Assembly (NCBI GenBank): GCA_003602285.1
Contig: QZVU01000001.1
Span: 806,001-870,000, forward strand
DNA: 64,000 bases
Source: Arthrobacter frigidicola
GTDB lineage: Bacteria; Actinomycetota; Actinomycetes; Actinomycetales; Micrococcaceae
Direction: 5' to 3'
Position 1 is the first letter of the stretch, and every line of letters begins with the position of its first letter. Positions 61,199-64,000 of this stretch are shown piece after piece. The translations under genes were made by a program, and so were the position numbers. Under the pieces are notes generated by a model, which saw nothing but the letters and a program-made list of their open reading frames with translations, was not told the origin of the DNA and made no database searches.

Positions 61199-62605
61199 AT
61201 GCACGGAACAGGTGAGCCCGTCGACCTGCTGGTGATCGGCGGGGGGACGGCCGGCTTGGTGGGTGCGCGGACGGCCGCCCGGCTTGGAGCCCGCACGGTG
61301 CTCGTTGAACGCGCACGGACCGGGGGAGACTGCCTCTGGACCGGCTGCGTTCCCTCCAAGACGCTCCTGTCGGCCGCCGAGGGACCGGATGCGCGCCGGC
61401 CCGGGTCCGGCACGGCCACCGACTTCGCCGCTGTGCGTCGGCGGGTCGCGGACGCCATCGCGGCCATCGAACCCGAGGACTCCCCAGAAGCGCTCGAGGC
61501 CCTGGGCGCCACGGTGATCTCCGGCAGCGCCCGGTTCACCGGCCCCCGTGAGGCGGAGATCAACGGCACGACAATCCGCTTCCGGCAGGCCCTCATCGCC
61601 ACCGGCGCCGCGCCGATCCTGCCGCCGATCCCCGGGCTGGAGGCGGCCCGTCCGGTCACCTCCGAGACGGTGTGGGACCTGGAGGAGCTGCCCGGCCGGC
61701 TGGTCGTCATCGGCGGGGGACCCGTCGCCTGCGAACTTGGGCAGGCCTTCGCGCGGCTGGGCTCCTCGGTCACCCTTTTGTCGCGGTCCGGCATCCTTCG
61801 CCGGGAGGACCGCGACGCAGCGGCCCTCGTCCGCTCCCGCCTGACGGCCGACGGGGTGGAAGTGATCGAGGATGCCGCCGTCGAGAGGGTCGGCGCCGGG
61901 GAAACCGGCAGCACGGTCTATGCCTCGGGCGGACGGAGCTTCGACGCCGATGTCATCCTCGTTGCTGTCGGCCGCGGCCCCCGGACCGCCGGGCTGGGGC
62001 TCGATTCGGCAGGAGTGGAACGCGACGACGCGGGCTACGTGCGGGTGGATGCCTCTATGCGCACGTCCAATCCGGCGATCTGGGCCGCGGGTGACGTCAC
62101 CCCCTACCCCGACTTCACCCACCTGGCCGGAGTCCACGCGAGCACGGCCACCCTCAACGCCGTCCTCGGCGGCCGCCGGACCGTCGACACCACCATTCCC
62201 CGCGTCACCTTCACCTCACCCGAGGTGGCGGCCGTCGGCCAAACCTCGCCGGCCGGCAGGGGCTCCACCACGAGGACCATCGAGCACGCCGGCACGGACC
62301 GGGCGATCGCCCAGCAGGAGACCAGCGGGTTCACACGGATCGTCATCGATCGGCGCGGAAGGATTCTGGGCGGAACCATCGTCGGCCCCCGGGCCGGGGA
62401 GTCCCTGGCCGAACTCACCCTCGCCGTGCACCAGAAGATGACGACCCGGGCGCTGACAGCGGTCACCCACCCCTACCCGACCTACAACGATGCCCTGTGG
62501 AACGCCGCCATCGCCGAAACCTACGCCCGGCTGGAGAGGCCGATCCCGCGGGCTGCCCTGAAGCTCCTCGTCGGGCTTAACCGCCGCAGGTCCCGGCGCG
62601 CCTGA
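61199..62605 (+). CDS. FAD-dependent pyridine nucleotide-disulfide oxidoreductase (mercuric-reductase-like)
   Basis: A 468-residue flavoprotein. The FAD loop is LLVIGGGTAGLVGARTAARLG (about 10-30). The redox disulfide is Cys45/Cys50 in GGDCLWTGCVPSK, the pattern of lipoamide dehydrogenase and mercuric reductase. The NAD loop is VVIGGGPVACELGQAFARLG, and the C-terminal dimer domain ends in HPYPTYNDALWNAA. The usual HPHPT His-Pro base motif reads HPYPT, as in the mercuric-reductase-like group that is not a true Mer protein. GGAGGA 5 nt before the ATG. Substrate unknown. A TSUP transporter follows 17 bp later. Confidence 0.9.
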   Translation: MHGTGEPVDLLVIGGGTAGLVGARTAARLGARTVLVERARTGGDCLWTGCVPSKTLLSAAEGPDARRPGSGTATDFAAVRRRVADAIAAIEPEDSPEALEALGATVISGSARFTGPREAEINGTTIRFRQALIATGAAPILPPIPGLEAARPVTSETVWDLEELPGRLVVIGGGPVACELGQAFARLGSSVTLLSRSGILRREDRDAAALVRSRLTADGVEVIEDAAVERVGAGETGSTVYASGGRSFDADVILVAVGRGPRTAGLGLDSAGVERDDAGYVRVDASMRTSNPAIWAAGDVTPYPDFTHLAGVHASTATLNAVLGGRRTVDTTIPRVTFTSPEVAAVGQTSPAGRGSTTRTIEHAGTDRAIAQQETSGFTRIVIDRRGRILGGTIVGPRAGESLAELTLAVHQKMTTRALTAVTHPYPTYNDALWNAAIAETYARLERPIPRAALKLLVGLNRRRSRRA

Positions 62606-62622
62606 ATGGACGGACACGGGGA

Positions 62623-63393
62623 TTGATTGAATCGGCTGCCATCCTGCTCGCCGGCTTCACGGCGGGGATGATCAATGCGGCGGTGGGGACGGGAACGCTC
62701 GTGACATTTCCCGTTCTGCTGCTCCTCGGCTATCCCTCGCTGGTGGCCAACATCTCCAACAACATCGGCCTCGTGGCAGGGGGACTTTCGGGGGCGTGGG
62801 GCTACCGCAGGGAGCTGGCCCCGAACCGGCGGCTGCTCCTTCGGCTGCTGCCGGCGTCCGCGGCCGGCGGGGTTGCCGGCGCACTGCTGCTCCTGGTTCT
62901 GCCGGCCGGGGCCTTCGCCGCTATAGTCCCGGTCCTCATCGCACTGGGCCTCCTGCTGGTCGCCTTCGGGCCGGCTCTCCAACGGCGCACGGCGCAGCGG
63001 AGCCGGGAGGGGCGGGGTCTGCAGCCGGGCAGGGGGCACGCCGGGCTGCTGGCCGGGGTCATGGTCCTCGGCGTCTACGGCGGGTATTTCGGCGCCGCCC
63101 AGGGCGTCCTCGTCGTCGGCCTGATGAGCACCGTGACGGCGCTCGCCCTCCAGCAGATCAACGCGGTCAAGAACGTGCTGGTCACCGCGGTCAACGCGGT
63201 CGCCGCGGGGGTCTTCATGCTCGCCGCGTGGGAGCTCATTGACTGGATGGCGGTGCTGCTGATCGCCTGCGGCTCGCTTGCGGGAGGCTTCATCGGTGCG
63301 CGCTACGGGCGCAGGCTTCCCCCGGTGGCGCTTCGAAGCATCATCATCATCGTGGGAACGGCGGCCCTGGCGCGGATGGTGTTCTTCAGCTGA
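62623..63393 (+). CDS. TSUP family transporter (TauE/SafE)
   Basis: A 256-residue integral membrane protein with about eight helices in two repeated halves. Each half opens with the family's GxxxGxxxxxxG-type helix (AGFTAGMINAAVGTGTLVTFP and LGVYGGYFGAAQGVLVVGL). TSUP proteins move sulfite, sulfoacetate or similar organic anions; specificity cannot be told. The start is a TTG (MIESAAILLAG). It lies 17 bp after the flavoprotein gene, so the two are probably co-transcribed and may share a sulfur or thiol role (inference). Confidence 0.9.
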   Translation: MIESAAILLAGFTAGMINAAVGTGTLVTFPVLLLLGYPSLVANISNNIGLVAGGLSGAWGYRRELAPNRRLLLRLLPASAAGGVAGALLLLVLPAGAFAAIVPVLIALGLLLVAFGPALQRRTAQRSREGRGLQPGRGHAGLLAGVMVLGVYGGYFGAAQGVLVVGLMSTVTALALQQINAVKNVLVTAVNAVAAGVFMLAAWELIDWMAVLLIACGSLAGGFIGARYGRRLPPVALRSIIIIVGTAALARMVFFS

Positions 63394-63504
63394 CGCCGGC
63401 GGCGGGGCGGGGGCATGGGGGTCCCGCTGCGGCCAGGGTCACGATCCGGGGCCGATTCCGCCGTACACGTTCCAACGACCCGGGGAATCGGGGATCATGT
63501 CCGC

Positions 63505-64000
63505 ATGAGCTTCAGGACGCTGATGTCCGTTGGTGCCGCCGCGGCTGTTGTGGTCGTCCTTGCGGGCTGCGGAGCCGATCCCCCTCGTCGGCAGGCGGCA
63601 CCGGCGGATTCCGTCTCCAACGTCTCCGCCTCCGCCGAGCTGGTAGGGCAGGGAACCGTCCTGCAAAAGGACGGCAGCCCGGCCGAACTGTGCCTGGGGC
63701 CGGTCGCGGAGTCCTACCCACCCCAGTGCTCGGGACCGGTCATCAACGGCTGGGACTGGTCCGCGGTGGAGCAGTCCGAGAGCGCCTCGGGAGTGACCTG
63801 GGGGACGTATGCGGTGTTCGGGACCTGGGACGGCACCGGGTTCACCTCGACGCGGCCGCCCATTCCGCTGTCCCTTTACGACGCGATGCCGTTCGAGGAC
63901 CCGCGGTTGTCCGGGGGCAGGACCGGCGCCGGTGACGAGCCGCAGCTCCAGCGCATCCAGCAGGAACTCCACGCCTCCGGCGACCCCGCCGTCCTGAGCT
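63505..64000 (+). CDS. putative lipoprotein, truncated by the window end
   Basis: A frame of 165 codons open to the right edge. It begins with a short basic n-region, a hydrophobic helix (SVGAAAAVVVVLAGCGAD) and a lipobox VLAGC with Cys22, so it should be exported and lipid-anchored. The mature part is Ser/Thr/Gly-rich with three more Trp-containing strands (CLGPVAESYPPQCSGPVING, WGTYAVFGTWDGTGF) and two cysteines that may pair. I recognise no family. ATG 63505 is taken; no strong ribosome site. The gene continues beyond the window. Confidence 0.75.
   Translation, partial: MSFRTLMSVGAAAAVVVVLAGCGADPPRRQAAPADSVSNVSASAELVGQGTVLQKDGSPAELCLGPVAESYPPQCSGPVINGWDWSAVEQSESASGVTWGTYAVFGTWDGTGFTSTRPPIPLSLYDAMPFEDPRLSGGRTGAGDEPQLQRIQQELHASGDPAVLS

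Overview
This is high-GC (about 70%) chromosomal DNA from an actinobacterium, most likely a member of the Micrococcaceae (Arthrobacter-like). The family call is an inference from gene content and order: a tandem clpP1-clpP2-clpX downstream of tig; an eukaryote-like type 2 ileS behind an actinobacterial T-box; folC-DUF4233-ndk; DUF3000-RNase D-thiolase-FadB; aroE-aroC-aroK-aroB-efp-nusB; a DsbA-like protein of the mycothiol-linked Rv2466c type; and an actinobacterial VLRF1. Nearly all of the window is core chromosome. I see no CRISPR array, transposase, integrase, phage module or replication origin.

Layout. 0-5.3 kb: a possibly frameshifted conserved protein, then a minus-strand run pepN-osmC-mscS-glbO. 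5.5-11.5 kb: rpiB, tRNA-Gly(UCC), tRNA-Pro(UGG), trigger factor, clpP1P2, clpX and a DsbA-like reductase, most separated by textbook hairpin terminators. 11.6-22.2 kb: valS (minus), a leaderless SDR, a T-box leader, then ileS-folC-DUF4233-ndk-aldo/keto reductase. 22.2-22.7 kb: a gene-free patch of palindromic repeats. 22.7-31.5 kb: minus-strand fatty-acid beta-oxidation pair fadA-fadB, RNase D, DUF3000, threonine aldolase and an overlapping SDR/DUF6421 pair. 31.7-36.6 kb: msrB, a small unknown protein, an alpha/beta hydrolase, a sulfurtransferase-SufE pair and zapE.

36.7-40.8 kb is the only accessory-looking stretch. It has an orphan MT0933-like antitoxin, two copies of a second palindromic repeat, and a segment bracketed by two identical tRNA-Gly(GCC) genes that carries a hypothetical protein, a divergent enoyl-CoA hydratase and an SDR lacking the catalytic tyrosine, the SDR behind a promoter with repressor-like palindromes. 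The right-hand tRNA-Gly heads a Gly-Cys-Val tRNA cluster.

40.9-60.2 kb: a RecB-like nuclease, then def-fmt-rsmB-rpe (translation initiation and rRNA modification); VLRF1 (minus) divergent from rarA; a GNAT; rpsD behind a structured leader; DUF948-DUF6167-like-alaS-ruvX-mltG; and the late shikimate cluster aroE-aroC-aroK-aroB followed by efp-nusB. 60.2-64 kb: a remnant of an alpha/beta hydrolase, a methyltransferase that appears to start at AUC, a mercuric-reductase-like flavoprotein, a TSUP transporter and a lipoprotein running off the right edge.

Recurring features: 4-bp ATGA/GTGA stop-start overlaps inside operons, many GTG starts, and a set of genes whose TANNNT-type -10 hexamer lies 6-7 nt before the start codon with no Shine-Dalgarno, which predicts leaderless mRNAs. 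I found no clear new defence or mobile system. The best leads are the repeat families, the tRNA-bracketed segment, the DUF6421/SDR pair, VLRF1 and the rpsD leader.
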